NCBI GenBank assembly: GCA_042691655.1
Contig: CP170506.1
Coordinates: forward strand, 4,340,001 to 4,404,000
Direction of reading: 5' to 3'
From: UBA695 sp042691655
Lineage (GTDB): Bacteria > Verrucomicrobiota > Verrucomicrobiia > Chthoniobacterales > Chthoniobacteraceae
Length of the DNA stretch: 64,000 nucleotides
Shown: in pieces, positions 30,277-39,384 of the stretch
How positions within the stretch are numbered: the stretch's first letter is position 1
How the letters are laid out: each line of letters opens with the position of its first letter
The notes under the pieces: model-generated
The model's input: only the letters and a program-made list of their open reading frames with translations
Databases searched by the model: none
What the model was told of the DNA's origin: nothing
Position numbers and translations under genes: made by a program

Positions 30277-30795
30277 ATGCCTACCGAACTGCTTGATGCC
30301 TACGTGTATTGCCCGCTCTGCGGCGCAAAGGAATTATCGCAAAACCCCGAGGGCCTGACCTGCGGCCATTGCGGTCACCGGATCTTCAACAACCCGATCG
30401 CGGCGGTGGCCGTGTTCATCCTCGACCCCGAGGGGCGCGTGCTGCTGATCCGCCGGGCCAAGGAGCCCGCCCGGGGAAAATGGGCCCCGCCAGGCGGTTT
30501 CGTCAACGCAGGGGAGACGCTGGAGGAGGCCGCCGCGCGGGAAATCGACGAGGAGACGGGCCTGAAGCTGCGCGATCTGCGCTATATCGGCGCGTTCCCC
30601 AACCGCTATCTCTACCATGGCCTGAGCCGCCCGGTGTGCGACGCTTTCTTTACCGCGCGCACCGATTCGTTCGCGGTGCGCTTACAGGATGACGAGGCGA
30701 GCGCCTCCGAGTTGCGGCCACTGGCGGAGATCGACCCGGAGGAGCTGGCCTTCGACTCGATGCGCCGTGCGCTGGCGCTTTTGCGGGGGCATTAG
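30277..30795 (+). CDS. Nudix hydrolase with N-terminal zinc ribbon
   Basis: A 172-residue protein. Residues 12-37 hold CPLCG and CGHCG, a zinc ribbon as in NADH-pyrophosphatase-like Nudix proteins. The Nudix box GGFVNAGETLEEAAAREIDE with ETGL follows (Glu residues for magnesium). It should hydrolyse a nucleoside diphosphate linked to another moiety; the substrate cannot be told. Divergent from the alcohol dehydrogenase gene. A hairpin with a T5 tail at 30845-30867 ends the transcript. Confidence 0.92.
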   Translation: MPTELLDAYVYCPLCGAKELSQNPEGLTCGHCGHRIFNNPIAAVAVFILDPEGRVLLIRRAKEPARGKWAPPGGFVNAGETLEEAAAREIDEETGLKLRDLRYIGAFPNRYLYHGLSRPVCDAFFTARTDSFAVRLQDDEASASELRPLAEIDPEELAFDSMRRALALLRGH

Positions 30796-30824
30796 CCCGA
30801 CGCCGATGGTCTTGGGGAGGGGGT

Positions 30825-30839
30825 GTTGAACTGTTCAAC
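30825..30839. promoter_or_regulatory. Perfect palindrome, possible operator before GH94 gene
   Basis: GTTGAAC-T-GTTCAAC is a perfect 15-bp inverted repeat. It lies 84-98 bases upstream of the GH94 phosphorylase start and 30 bases after the Nudix stop. The shape suits a homodimeric repressor. It precedes the Nudix terminator hairpin, so it could also belong to that 3' end. No second copy was seen in the window. Confidence 0.4.
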
Positions 30840-30844
30840 AACCG

Positions 30845-30867
30845 CCGGGTTGCGTTGCCCGGTTTTT
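30845..30867 (+). terminator. Terminator after the Nudix gene
   Basis: CCGGG (30845-30849) pairs with CCCGG (30858-30862) across an 8-nt loop and is followed by TTTTT. It stands 50 bases after the Nudix stop. If the GH94 promoter lies upstream of it, it would act as a leader attenuator instead. Confidence 0.6.
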
Positions 30868-30922
30868 AGCCGTCAAATAGCTGGCGTTTTGCTCCGGCAC
30901 CGGACCTGCTCACTCTTTTTCC

Positions 30923-33193
30923 ATGAATCATCCCCTTTCCCCTTTTGGCCATTTCTCCGAAGACGGCCGCGAATACTGCATTACGGAACCGCTCGCTCCG
31001 CCCCGGGCCCAGGTCAATTTCCTGTGGAACGATACGCTGATCTCCGGGCTCAACCAGTTCGGCAGCGGCGACGGCGTCTTTAACAACCAGGCGATGATGT
31101 ACAACGACGCGCGCGGGCGCGTTCGCATGATCCGCGACGGGCGGCGCTACTTTTACCTGCGCGACAATGCCTCCGGGGAGTTCTGGAACACGGGGCTCTA
31201 CCCAGTCAATACCGCTGGGGCGAAGTTCACCTCTCACGTGGGGCTGGGGTACTCCCGTTTTTCGATGGAGTGGTCGGGGATTCTCGCCGAGAGCCGTGTA
31301 TTCCTGGCGCCGGATGAGCCGGTGGAGATCTGGGAGTTCTCGCTCCGGAATCTCTCCGGCCAGCCGCGCACGCTCACGCTGATCCCGTATGTGGAGTGGC
31401 TTCTGGGCGGCTATGCCACCTTCAGTAGTCCTTACTCCTATCTCCGCAGCGCCTACGATCCCGAGCTGAAGGCGGTGAGCAGCTACAACACGTCCGACGA
31501 GCGGCCCCACGGGCGCTACAACGCGTTTGCCGCCACGGACGGGACGATCACCGGGTGGTGCGGCGGACGGCGCGATTTCCTCGGGGCGTATGGCTCGCCC
31601 GCGCGGCCCCAGACGGTGGTGGAGGGCGTATTTTCCAACAAAGAAGCGTGGTGCGAGGAGCTGGCGGGGGCCATGGGCATCGAGGTCGCGCTCGAACCGG
31701 GCGAGGCGCGCGAGGTCACGGTGTTACTCGGTAGTTTTGACACGGAGGAGGAAAAGGCGCGCCTGATCGCCAAGGTCCTGCCGAAGGCTTACCGGGCGAA
31801 GGCCTGGAGTTCGCTGATCGAAGATAAGAAGGCGATGCTCGACGCGGTGGTCGTCGAGACGCCGGACGCGCAGGTGAACCGGCTCGTCAACATCTGGGCC
31901 AAGCAGCAGATCCAGCTTTGCGTGGAGTTTGGCCGCGACGGAGCGCGCGGTTTTCGCGACACGCTCCAGGACGCCTGGGGCATCGCGCCTTTCAACGCGC
32001 CGCTGGCGAAGGCGAAGATCAAGGAGACGCTGGCTCACCAGCACAGCGACGGCCACGGCATCCGCGGCTGGCTGCCGCTCCAGATGCACCATTATTCCGA
32101 CGGCCCGGCGTGGATCGCACCGACGGTGGCGGCGTACCTCAAGGAGACGGGCGATTACGATTTTCTCAACGAAACGGTGCCCTACCTCGACGAAGGCAGC
32201 GACACGGTGCTGGGCCACACGCTGAACGGCGTGCGGCACCTCAGCGGCGACCTCGGGGCGCACGGCCTGGTGCTGGCGCACGAGGGGGACTGGAACGACT
32301 CGCTCAACTGGATGGGCCGGGGCGGCAAGGGCGAGAGTGTCTGGACGAGCATGGCGCTCTACCATTCGTGCAACGTGGTGGCGGAGCTGGCCCGCGAGGT
32401 TCTCTCCGACGCCGCGCTGGAGGCCGAGATGACTGAGCGCGCGGCCCGCATCGCAGCGGCCATCCAGGAGCATGGCTGGGACGGCGAGTGGTACCTGGCG
32501 GGCTGGAGCGATTTTGGCAATCCGGTGGGGTCCTCCAAAAACACCGAGGGGCGCGTTTTCCTCAACTCCCAGACGTGGGCCGTTCTGACGGGCCTCGCCA
32601 CCGGGGAGCGCAAGGCGAAGTGCCTCAAGGCGGTGGACGAAATTCTCGAAGCCGAGCACGGTTCGCTGACGCTGACGCCGCACTACACGCACGCGGATGA
32701 AAACGTGGGCCGCGTGACGATGCTGCTCCCCGGGATGTATGAAAACGGGACGCCATACTGCCACGGCACGGCCTTCAAAATCGTGGCCGACCTCTTCGCG
32801 GGCCGTCCCGAGGAGGCGCTACGGAGCTGGCAGAAGGTGATGCCCGACAACGCCGCGCATCCCTCGGCGGTCTCCGGCTGCGAACCGTACGCTTTTACCA
32901 ACCAGTACCTCGGGCCGGGCAACGGACGCTCGGGCGATTCGATCAGCGGATGGATCACCGGCACAGCCGGGTGGATGTTCCGCGCGGTGCTGGAGTACTT
33001 CTGCGGTGTGAAGCCGGGCTACCGGGGGTTCACCGTGGAGCCGTGCCTGCCCGCCGCGTGGGACCGCGTGAAGATCCACCGCCGCCTGCGCGGGAGCGAT
33101 TACGAGATCCTCCTCGAACGCCAGGCGGACGGCACAACCCGCGTCACCGTCAACGGCGCCGAGGTTCACGGCGAGGCGATTGCCTACCGGTAA
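30923..33193 (+). CDS. GH94-family glycoside phosphorylase
   Basis: A 756-residue cytoplasmic enzyme without signal peptide. The N-terminal beta-sandwich (about 1-280) is followed by a linker and an (alpha/alpha)6 barrel. RDTLQDAWGIAPF and HEGDWNDSLNWMG are hallmarks of GH94; Asp456 in GDWND fits the general acid. Such enzymes split a disaccharide with phosphate to give a sugar 1-phosphate (cellobiose, cellobionate, chitobiose or laminaribiose types). The exact disaccharide is not readable. A palindrome at 30825 and the LacI-type regulator gene that converges downstream suggest sugar-dependent control. The regulator stop lies 8 bases beyond its end. Confidence 0.93.
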   Translation: MNHPLSPFGHFSEDGREYCITEPLAPPRAQVNFLWNDTLISGLNQFGSGDGVFNNQAMMYNDARGRVRMIRDGRRYFYLRDNASGEFWNTGLYPVNTAGAKFTSHVGLGYSRFSMEWSGILAESRVFLAPDEPVEIWEFSLRNLSGQPRTLTLIPYVEWLLGGYATFSSPYSYLRSAYDPELKAVSSYNTSDERPHGRYNAFAATDGTITGWCGGRRDFLGAYGSPARPQTVVEGVFSNKEAWCEELAGAMGIEVALEPGEAREVTVLLGSFDTEEEKARLIAKVLPKAYRAKAWSSLIEDKKAMLDAVVVETPDAQVNRLVNIWAKQQIQLCVEFGRDGARGFRDTLQDAWGIAPFNAPLAKAKIKETLAHQHSDGHGIRGWLPLQMHHYSDGPAWIAPTVAAYLKETGDYDFLNETVPYLDEGSDTVLGHTLNGVRHLSGDLGAHGLVLAHEGDWNDSLNWMGRGGKGESVWTSMALYHSCNVVAELAREVLSDAALEAEMTERAARIAAAIQEHGWDGEWYLAGWSDFGNPVGSSKNTEGRVFLNSQTWAVLTGLATGERKAKCLKAVDEILEAEHGSLTLTPHYTHADENVGRVTMLLPGMYENGTPYCHGTAFKIVADLFAGRPEEALRSWQKVMPDNAAHPSAVSGCEPYAFTNQYLGPGNGRSGDSISGWITGTAGWMFRAVLEYFCGVKPGYRGFTVEPCLPAAWDRVKIHRRLRGSDYEILLERQADGTTRVTVNGAEVHGEAIAYR

Positions 33194-33201
33194 TTGCCGG
33201 G

Positions 33202-34299
33202 CTAAAGCACTGTGGGCCCGTCGCGCCAGACGCCTTCGATACTCACAATCTTGGGGCAGCGCGGCAGGCCGTATTCGTTGTTCTGAAGCTGCCCGGTGAC
33301 GAGATCGACCCCGGCGGCCCCGATGCTGCGCGGCAGGCGGTCGATACCGGCCCATGGGTCGGTATCCAGCAGCCGGTGGAGGGAGGCGAAGCCGATCTCC
33401 CCGGGCACGCGGATGCCCTTTTCGCGCAGGAATGCCAGCGGGTGCGCGGTATTACTCACGATGACCTCGGGCCGGTATTCGTCAAACCATTTGTAGAAGC
33501 GCTCCGGGCTCCAAACCATGCCGCCCGCGCAGGCGTGCATGCCGATCTCGGGGGATTTTGGGAAGGCCCTCAGCGGCCCGTCGGAAAGCCCCCATTCGCG
33601 CGGCAGCAGCGGGGGCACGCGCTGGCTCTGGGGCAGCATCTGCTGGAAGGTCAGGAACCCGGAAAGCCACCCGTGCTTGACGCGCCGTTCGAACAACGCC
33701 GAGTTTACAAACCCGATGCGCTTGTACCCGCGCCGCTTGAGCGTGCGCAGGGCGAGCATCATTCCGTCGTGATAGGCGTGGGTCGCGCGGTGCAGGTTCG
33801 GCTGCGCGATCGTCAGGCCGAGGGCCGCGCTGGCGAACAAGCGCCAGTCGAGCGAGACGTGCCCCAGGTGCCTCGGCAACGGCCCGAGCACCACGCCACG
33901 GATGCCCCGCGTGTACAGGATGCGGCTGAGCCGGGTGCCATTCATCCCCGGTTCCTTGGCCCAGAAATGCTCGAGCTCGTAGCCGGTCTCCGTGGCCCGC
34001 TCGCAGGCCCCTTCGTAATACGCCCGCTCGTTGATGTTCCCCTTCCACATATCGGCGGTCTTCCAAAAGGTGAGGTAGGCGATTTTCTCGCAGGAGCGGT
34101 CCCGGCGAGCGGTGCGAAGGCGCGTCATGAGGGATGAGACGACCGGATCGGGCGTGTAGCCGTGCGCCTCGGCGAGCTTCAGGATGCGCTCGCGGGTGCT
34201 TTGGGCGATACGGGGATGATGGTGCAACGCCATGGATGCCGTGGCCTGAGAGACTCCGGCGAGCGCCGCGAGCTGCCGGATCGTAAGGAAGTTGCTCAT
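33202..34299 (-). CDS. LacI-family transcriptional regulator (GH94 locus)
   Basis: A 365-residue repressor. The N-terminal HTH (TIRQLAALAGVSQATASMAL) is followed by HGYTPDPVVSSLMTRLRTAR, the hinge variant found in verrucomicrobial LacI proteins instead of the usual YxPNxxAR form. The C-terminal part is a sugar-binding periplasmic-like domain (RIGFVNSALFERRVKHGWL, TGQLQNNEYGLP at the end). The reading frame continues 221 codons upstream, but ATG 34299 (MSNFLTIRQ) is the family start. It is convergent with GH94 and divergent from a sugar isomerase/epimerase gene, so it most likely controls one or both. Confidence 0.92.
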   Translation of the reverse strand: MSNFLTIRQLAALAGVSQATASMALHHHPRIAQSTRERILKLAEAHGYTPDPVVSSLMTRLRTARRDRSCEKIAYLTFWKTADMWKGNINERAYYEGACERATETGYELEHFWAKEPGMNGTRLSRILYTRGIRGVVLGPLPRHLGHVSLDWRLFASAALGLTIAQPNLHRATHAYHDGMMLALRTLKRRGYKRIGFVNSALFERRVKHGWLSGFLTFQQMLPQSQRVPPLLPREWGLSDGPLRAFPKSPEIGMHACAGGMVWSPERFYKWFDEYRPEVIVSNTAHPLAFLREKGIRVPGEIGFASLHRLLDTDPWAGIDRLPRSIGAAGVDLVTGQLQNNEYGLPRCPKIVSIEGVWRDGPTVL

Positions 34300-34308
34300 A
34301 AGGAAAAA

Positions 34309-34353
34309 CGCGGAGGCGTTTGTCTCCCCCCAGCATAGCATTCTACCTCCGCG
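34309..34353. promoter_or_regulatory. 8-bp inverted repeat upstream of the LacI gene
   Basis: CGCGGAGG (34309-34316) and CCTCCGCG (34346-34353) are exact inverted copies 29 bases apart in the leader of the LacI gene that starts at 34299. They could form a hairpin in the message or be two half-sites. Function unknown. Confidence 0.3.
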
Positions 34354-34382
34354 AAAAGAACTGAAAATCGCCACGCCAAGGA

Positions 34383-34410
34383 TTGACAACGGGAATGGCG
34401 ATTCCATGAT
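34383..34410 (+). promoter_or_regulatory. Sigma70-like promoter for the sugar isomerase/epimerase gene
   Basis: A perfect TTGACA (34383-34388) is followed after 16 bases by CATGAT (34405-34410, 4 of 6 matches to TATAAT). Transcription would start near 34417, 60 bases before the ATG at 34477. Confidence 0.45.
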
Positions 34411-34476
34411 GGCCCCCTGGCAGGAAGAGGACGTGCTTCGGCGCGACCCACCCCTGAAAAACGATCCCCCCATCCC

Positions 34477-35295
34477 ATGGTCCCCCTTTGCTTCTCCACT
34501 CTCGGCTGTCCCCAGGACAACGTTGCCACGCTTTGCGAACGCGCCCGGCGCTTCGGTATTTCCACGGTGGAAATCCGCTCGCTGGAGGGCCACGTCGATT
34601 ACCCAGGGTTCCTCGCGGAGCATCCCGAGGCCCTCGCCCATGCCCGCGAACGCTTGCAACGCGCCCGGCTCGCCGTGGCGGCGCTCGGCGCGTCGTTCGA
34701 CCTGCTCGGAAGCAGCCTCGCCGATATCCCGCACCTGGTGGAAACCTGCCGCGTGGCCGACGCTCTCGGGAGCCCCTACGTCCGGATTTTCGGCGGCGGA
34801 GTTGAGCGGCAAGTGATGACGCCAAAAGATCTCTGCTACGCAGCGGACCTCTACCGCCAGGCCGATGCGGCCCGGGCCGACTCGGGGGCCGAGTGCCAGC
34901 TTTTGGTGGAGACGCACGGCGCGCTCGTGGATACGGCGACGCTCTCGGATTTCATCGCACACGCCGGACAGGGCATTCTGTTTTTATGGGACACCCACCA
35001 TACGTGGCGGCTCGGCGGCGACGCGCTCGCGAAGACCTTCGCGCTCATCGGCCGCAACGTTCGCCACCTCCATTGCCGCGACAGTATCTCCACCGGCGGC
35101 GAGGGGTACCGGTTGGTCTTTCCCGGCGAGGGAGAGTTCCCTTACGGCGATCTTCTGGAGCTGCTTTGCTCCCCCGAAGGCAAGGGCTTGACGCTCTCGC
35201 TGGAATGGGAAAAGCAATGGCACCCGGAGCTGCCACCGCTCGACGAGGCCCTGGAGCGCTTCCTCGGGATCGTCAATGCCCGCGAGCATTCATAA
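34477..35295 (+). CDS. Sugar phosphate isomerase/epimerase-like TIM barrel
   Basis: A 272-residue protein of the xylose isomerase-like/AP-endonuclease 2 superfamily. Typical marks are LCFSTLGCP at the first strand, VEIRSLEGHVDYP, LLVETHGALVD with the metal Glu, WDTHHTW with the metal Asp/His, HLHCRDSI and a late LEWEKQWHPELPP. It would bind a divalent metal and act on a sugar, inositol or keto acid; the substrate is unknown. Divergent from the LacI gene and near GH94, so it may belong to that sugar's pathway. Its end is 9 bases from the convergent secreted protein gene. Confidence 0.85.
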   Translation: MVPLCFSTLGCPQDNVATLCERARRFGISTVEIRSLEGHVDYPGFLAEHPEALAHARERLQRARLAVAALGASFDLLGSSLADIPHLVETCRVADALGSPYVRIFGGGVERQVMTPKDLCYAADLYRQADAARADSGAECQLLVETHGALVDTATLSDFIAHAGQGILFLWDTHHTWRLGGDALAKTFALIGRNVRHLHCRDSISTGGEGYRLVFPGEGEFPYGDLLELLCSPEGKGLTLSLEWEKQWHPELPPLDEALERFLGIVNAREHS

Positions 35296-35304
35296 TACCG
35301 GGGG

Positions 35305-35952
35305 CTATTTTCCCTCAGCCGCAGCCTCGATCCTTTTCCTTCGTTCCGCTCGCTCAAGGCAACGGTCGGCCGTTTTTTGATAAGCGGGGGGGAGGGCCAG
35401 CGCTTCGGCGGGAAGCGGGTTAAATTGGAATCGGTACAAAATGCCGTCTCCGTCTTTGTAGGCCACAGGCAGCTTGGTCGCACTGTCGATCCAGGCTTCC
35501 CGGTTGTTCTGCGCGTAGTGATCGCAAAGGTGGTTTCCAAACCGTTCCGCGCCCGCAAATGCGCCGAGTTTGATCCAGTTGACGCCGGGAAAACCCGTGG
35601 GCACGGTGGCCTCCATGGAATCCGAAAATGGCGTTCCCGAAAGATCACTGGCGAACACTCGCCCACCGGGCATCATCAACAACAAAAGCGTTCCGGCATA
35701 CCAGCGTTCTTCGGTGGCATGGTTGGTATAGGTGACCCGGTCCCGCTTGAGATCCGGCGTCGCGGTGGATCGAACTTCAAGGATCTGCAAATTGGCAGGC
35801 CGCAAGCCCGGCGGAACCTGCACCGTCACGGTCCAGTCCGCAAGGGCGGGAAAGGGGGCAACCAGCGGCGCTGTGGGCAACGGGATCGGGGTTTGCGCCT
35901 GCGCCGTAATAGCGACCAGTAGCGCGGCTAAAAGTAGAGAAAGTTTCATCAT
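35305..35952 (-). CDS. Secreted hypothetical protein, fifth gene of the pseudopilin cassette
   Basis: A 215-residue protein with a signal peptide (about residues 1-19, MMKLSLLLAALLVAITAQA). The mature part has a beta-rich region (WTVTVQVPPGLRPANLQILEV), a conserved-looking RVTYTNHATEERWYAGTLLLL and a charged C terminus. I do not recognise a named family. It starts 12 bases after the large cassette gene A, in the same direction, so it is almost surely co-transcribed with the pseudopilins. A role in the periplasm or on the surface with them is an inference. Two ATG codons stand in tandem; the first is used. Confidence 0.7.
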   Translation of the reverse strand: MMKLSLLLAALLVAITAQAQTPIPLPTAPLVAPFPALADWTVTVQVPPGLRPANLQILEVRSTATPDLKRDRVTYTNHATEERWYAGTLLLLMMPGGRVFASDLSGTPFSDSMEATVPTGFPGVNWIKLGAFAGAERFGNHLCDHYAQNNREAWIDSATKLPVAYKDGDGILYRFQFNPLPAEALALPPAYQKTADRCLERAERRKRIEAAAEGK

Positions 35953-35964
35953 GAAAGGAAAGCT

Positions 35965-38900
35965 TTAGCGGTTCACGGGCTCGAGGTGCTGGTCCACTAC
36001 TTCGCCGGTGATACGGTCAATGGCCACGTGAAGCCAGTAGCGGCGCTCCCCCTCAACCATGAATTGATCCAAGGTTTTGGCCGAGGTCGGGTAACGACCG
36101 GTCTGGACAACCAAATCGATCATCAAGTTCCAAGTCCGGGTTTGGGCCACGTCTGCCAGCGCCCGGGCGACGCCTTCCCGGCGCGTTTTGACATTTCGTT
36201 CGTCGCCGTTGCCAAAATCCGCGTCGGGGATATTCGCGATGAACTTCGTGACGATTTCGTCGCGTCCGACCAGCGGGCCCGTACCGCTAATGACAAGGAG
36301 CTGGGATGCAATCTGGTCGGGGCTGGAAAGGGCGGTAGGGGCGATGACGTCCGCAATCGTGCTGGCGAGCACGGCCTGCATTGCCGGTCTATTTTTGGAA
36401 TTGAGCTGAATGCGCCCGCCAAGGATATTTTCGTCACTTTGGCTTACGGTAAATAAATCCAAGAGGCCGGAGTCCGCGCTGTTGGCGGTGAAGAAATCGA
36501 GGGTGCGCCATGGGTAATCCCGGTTCACATACCCAAGATCCGCGACGCTGTAGAAGGGCCGATTAAGGATGACGGGGCGATCGGCAACCCGCGTCGTGGA
36601 AAGGGCGAACGGGACCCCCGCCCAGTTATTGGCGGTCGAGGGGAGATCGGTGAACCGGCCGCTGTCTCCGATGCGCTGAACGCCATCGGGATCAACGTAG
36701 GCCGTCTGCGTCGGCAGGCTGGCGTCGCCCCGGGGCGCGGTATTATTCCTGCACAGAGCGGCGAAGTACTGCGTTTTGCTCAGCCAATACGCCGCCATAT
36801 CCTGGGATTGTTTTCGGCCGTAGGTCACATATCCGCTCTGGTTTGTCTCGGACCAGAGGGAGCTGTTGAGCACCGCCGACCAATCTGCTGCCATCTGGGT
36901 TTGCGTAAGCGCCCAGTTAAAACGCAGCGAGCGGGGGTCGTTGGCTTCAAGGCAGTATTTAGTGCAGTAGTTGTTATCCGTTGTATCATCCAGCTTTTTA
37001 AGCGCTACGGGATAGAAGGTGGTGCCGGATGATGATGTGGAGTAAGTTCTTACGTTAAGGGCTTCCGTATAAAGTAAACGGGTTTTTGTGAACCATAAGG
37101 CGTCGTCGTTGATGCCCGCCACGTAGTTGTAGGGAACCCATTTCCCCGCCGGGTTCTGAAATTCGAGCCATGCGTTAAAGGGCGCTGCCGTGTCGTTGTT
37201 GAAATAGGTGATCAGGGGGTTCCAGTTGTCCGTGGTGGCCGTCGTAACGGTTTCCGGCATATCGGTAGGGTCAACTATGAAATCAGGGACCCGGTACCCT
37301 GCGTATTTGGCCGAATTATTCGAATAAATGTTGTCCAGGGTCGCCCACGTCGATCCCGAGGTGGTGCCAGCACTAGGGGCGGGAGACAGGTCATCCTTCG
37401 TGAGCACATGCGGATCGGTGAAGCCATTGACGCCGAAGCCCGAATTTTGGGAAAGCGCGGTGGTGGCGTCGAGATAATACGTCGTCCCACCCAGGACCGT
37501 CTTACCATAGACGTTGACCTTGGGCATGGTATTCCTTCCATACATACTCTGCATGGCTAGCGAACCCTCTACGTGCAGCTGGACGTTCGGACGAGTTACG
37601 GAGGCCGGGCTTTGATGCGGATTCCACAGTGCTACCGTCCAGTAACATCCCAAATTACTTGCGCTGCTCTGGCCCGCAAGCATGGTCATCATGCTCAGAT
37701 ACGGGAGGTTCTCGATGCCGCACGCCTGCCATATCGCGCCGCTGGCTGGCGAGTAGTTGATAACAATGGGGCAGCTGCTCGATTCGTATTGGGATATAAT
37801 GGAGGCGCCGATCCGGAAGAGATGGAAGGGTTTGTAGGTTTGGTGTGTCGTGTAATACGGAATCCCACTAACAGCGCCGCCGTAGCTTGTTTGCATTTCC
37901 GCCCCCAATGAGCCGCAAAGAATACCCGCTTGAAGCAGTTCAAAGAAGTTGGGTTCGCGAAGCGTCGCCTCGCTGGCGACTTGGTTGAGGGTCTCGATGG
38001 ATGCCTGAAGGGTGCTTCCCGAAGGTCCGCAGTAATTCCAGCCCGCAGTGCCGTCCCATACCAGGCCGAAGTGCGTCTGAATGGCATCCGCCGTGGCACC
38101 ATTCTGTGGACCGCTCGTTCCGATCCAGTTGAGCCGGTCGAGGGGGAAGCGCCGGTACACCAGCGGATCTCCCGCTTCTACGGGGTAGTCAGCCGAGGTG
38201 ACCCCGTCGATTTTGTACGCTTTGACGCTTCCTGCTTTCGCATGCCGCACGAGCGGGATGAAAACGTTCGTCGAGGAGACCGTCAGCGCGTTGGCGGAGT
38301 AATCGAAGTTGTTGGTGAGCGTTACGCCCGCGGGATTTTGAGGCCGCCAGCTTGGGGCGTTGCGTTCGCGGGTGAAGGTGGTGAGGTTCGGAAGTATTGA
38401 GGTCCCCGAGGAAAGGCCCGCGCCGCCGGTTTCAGCGGCCCGGATGAGGTCCTGGCGGCTGAGGAAATTCGTGTCGCCGGGGGCTACCCGCCGGTAGCCG
38501 TTTTTGGCGAAGAAGTCGGTGGCGTAGGTGGTGAAGCTGGTGTTGTTGACGCCGGTGGCGGCGTTGCGCCACTGAATGAGCTTCTGAACGTCGATGTTGA
38601 GTTTCGTGAGGTCCGCGCCAGCGAGCGTTCCTTTGAATTTCTGGATGTCATCGGCGGTCATGCCTGCCGGGTGCCCCGCCGAGGTGATGTCCAGCAGGCC
38701 CCCTTCGTCGTAGATGGCGTAGGCGAACCGGGCGACGACGTAGTTCGAGTTGGAGACCGCCGCGTTGTTGACGCTGGCGGCGGTGGCGCCGAAGGTGAGG
38801 CCCGCGCCGTCGCTCGGCCCCTCGCGGGTTAAGAGCACCCAGTGCGGCACCGAGTCCGTGGAAGCATAGGCGCCGAAGTTGGCGTAGTTCCAACGCGGAA

Positions 38901-39384
38901 GATCCACGGTGCGGCCGTTGCGCGAGGCGGCGGTGGCGCTGACACTGGTGGAGAGCAGGTAGGTGCCGCTCACGAGCGATCCGGTAAACGAGGGCGAGGG
39001 GCCGCTGGTTTTAACTAGCGTGGGAATGGCGGCGGCGGTGGCCGTGACCTGGGGGCCGACGTTGGAACCGGTGATGTTGGTGTAGACCGGCTTTTTCGGG
39101 TAGCTGCCCCCGCCGGTGTCCGGGGCGGCGTCCTTGCCCATCTCGCGCTGCAAATCGCCGACGATCAGTTGCAGGCAGCCGGAGGCCGTCTGCTCCGCGC
39201 GCACGGACTGGCTGTAGGCGACGCTGGCCGAGCGGTCGGAGTTCATGATGCTGCTGAAGGCCACCAGCAGAATGGTCACGAGCACTACCGTGGAGAGGAC
39301 CATGATCAACGCCACGCCGCGCTCGGCCTGCTCGCGAGAAGAAAGCTTACTGGTAGTATTTGGGGAGGGGCACATAGCGTTCAA
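35965..39384 (-). CDS. Verru_Chthon cassette protein A-like, large pseudopilin-like protein
   Basis: An 1139-residue protein. Near the N terminus, after a basic stretch, lies GVALIMVLSTVVLVTILLVAFSS, a single helix like that of PilX/GspK minor pilins, without the GFTLxE cleavage site. The long remainder is secreted, rich in Asn, Thr and Tyr, with WNPHQSPASV and late RPVILNRPFYSVADLGYVNRDYPWR-type segments (given in part). Size and gene order match Verru_Chthon cassette protein A from Verrucomicrobium and Chthoniobacter. The last residues (YWLHVAIDRITGEVVDQ) are well formed, so the gene is intact. It overlaps gene C by 38 bases. Probably the large tip or cargo component of a type II secretion-like pseudopilus. 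Confidence 0.82.
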   Translation of the reverse strand: MNAMCPSPNTTSKLSSREQAERGVALIMVLSTVVLVTILLVAFSSIMNSDRSASVAYSQSVRAEQTASGCLQLIVGDLQREMGKDAAPDTGGGSYPKKPVYTNITGSNVGPQVTATAAAIPTLVKTSGPSPSFTGSLVSGTYLLSTSVSATAASRNGRTVDLPRWNYANFGAYASTDSVPHWVLLTREGPSDGAGLTFGATAASVNNAAVSNSNYVVARFAYAIYDEGGLLDITSAGHPAGMTADDIQKFKGTLAGADLTKLNIDVQKLIQWRNAATGVNNTSFTTYATDFFAKNGYRRVAPGDTNFLSRQDLIRAAETGGAGLSSGTSILPNLTTFTRERNAPSWRPQNPAGVTLTNNFDYSANALTVSSTNVFIPLVRHAKAGSVKAYKIDGVTSADYPVEAGDPLVYRRFPLDRLNWIGTSGPQNGATADAIQTHFGLVWDGTAGWNYCGPSGSTLQASIETLNQVASEATLREPNFFELLQAGILCGSLGAEMQTSYGGAVSGIPYYTTHQTYKPFHLFRIGASIISQYESSSCPIVINYSPASGAIWQACGIENLPYLSMMTMLAGQSSASNLGCYWTVALWNPHQSPASVTRPNVQLHVEGSLAMQSMYGRNTMPKVNVYGKTVLGGTTYYLDATTALSQNSGFGVNGFTDPHVLTKDDLSPAPSAGTTSGSTWATLDNIYSNNSAKYAGYRVPDFIVDPTDMPETVTTATTDNWNPLITYFNNDTAAPFNAWLEFQNPAGKWVPYNYVAGINDDALWFTKTRLLYTEALNVRTYSTSSSGTTFYPVALKKLDDTTDNNYCTKYCLEANDPRSLRFNWALTQTQMAADWSAVLNSSLWSETNQSGYVTYGRKQSQDMAAYWLSKTQYFAALCRNNTAPRGDASLPTQTAYVDPDGVQRIGDSGRFTDLPSTANNWAGVPFALSTTRVADRPVILNRPFYSVADLGYVNRDYPWRTLDFFTANSADSGLLDLFTVSQSDENILGGRIQLNSKNRPAMQAVLASTIADVIAPTALSSPDQIASQLLVISGTGPLVGRDEIVTKFIANIPDADFGNGDERNVKTRREGVARALADVAQTRTWNLMIDLVVQTGRYPTSAKTLDQFMVEGERRYWLHVAIDRITGEVVDQHLEPVNR

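Noticed and set aside
34300..34962. 221-codon upstream extension of the LacI frame
   Set aside because: It is antisense to the epimerase gene and has no HTH similarity; the family start is at 34299.
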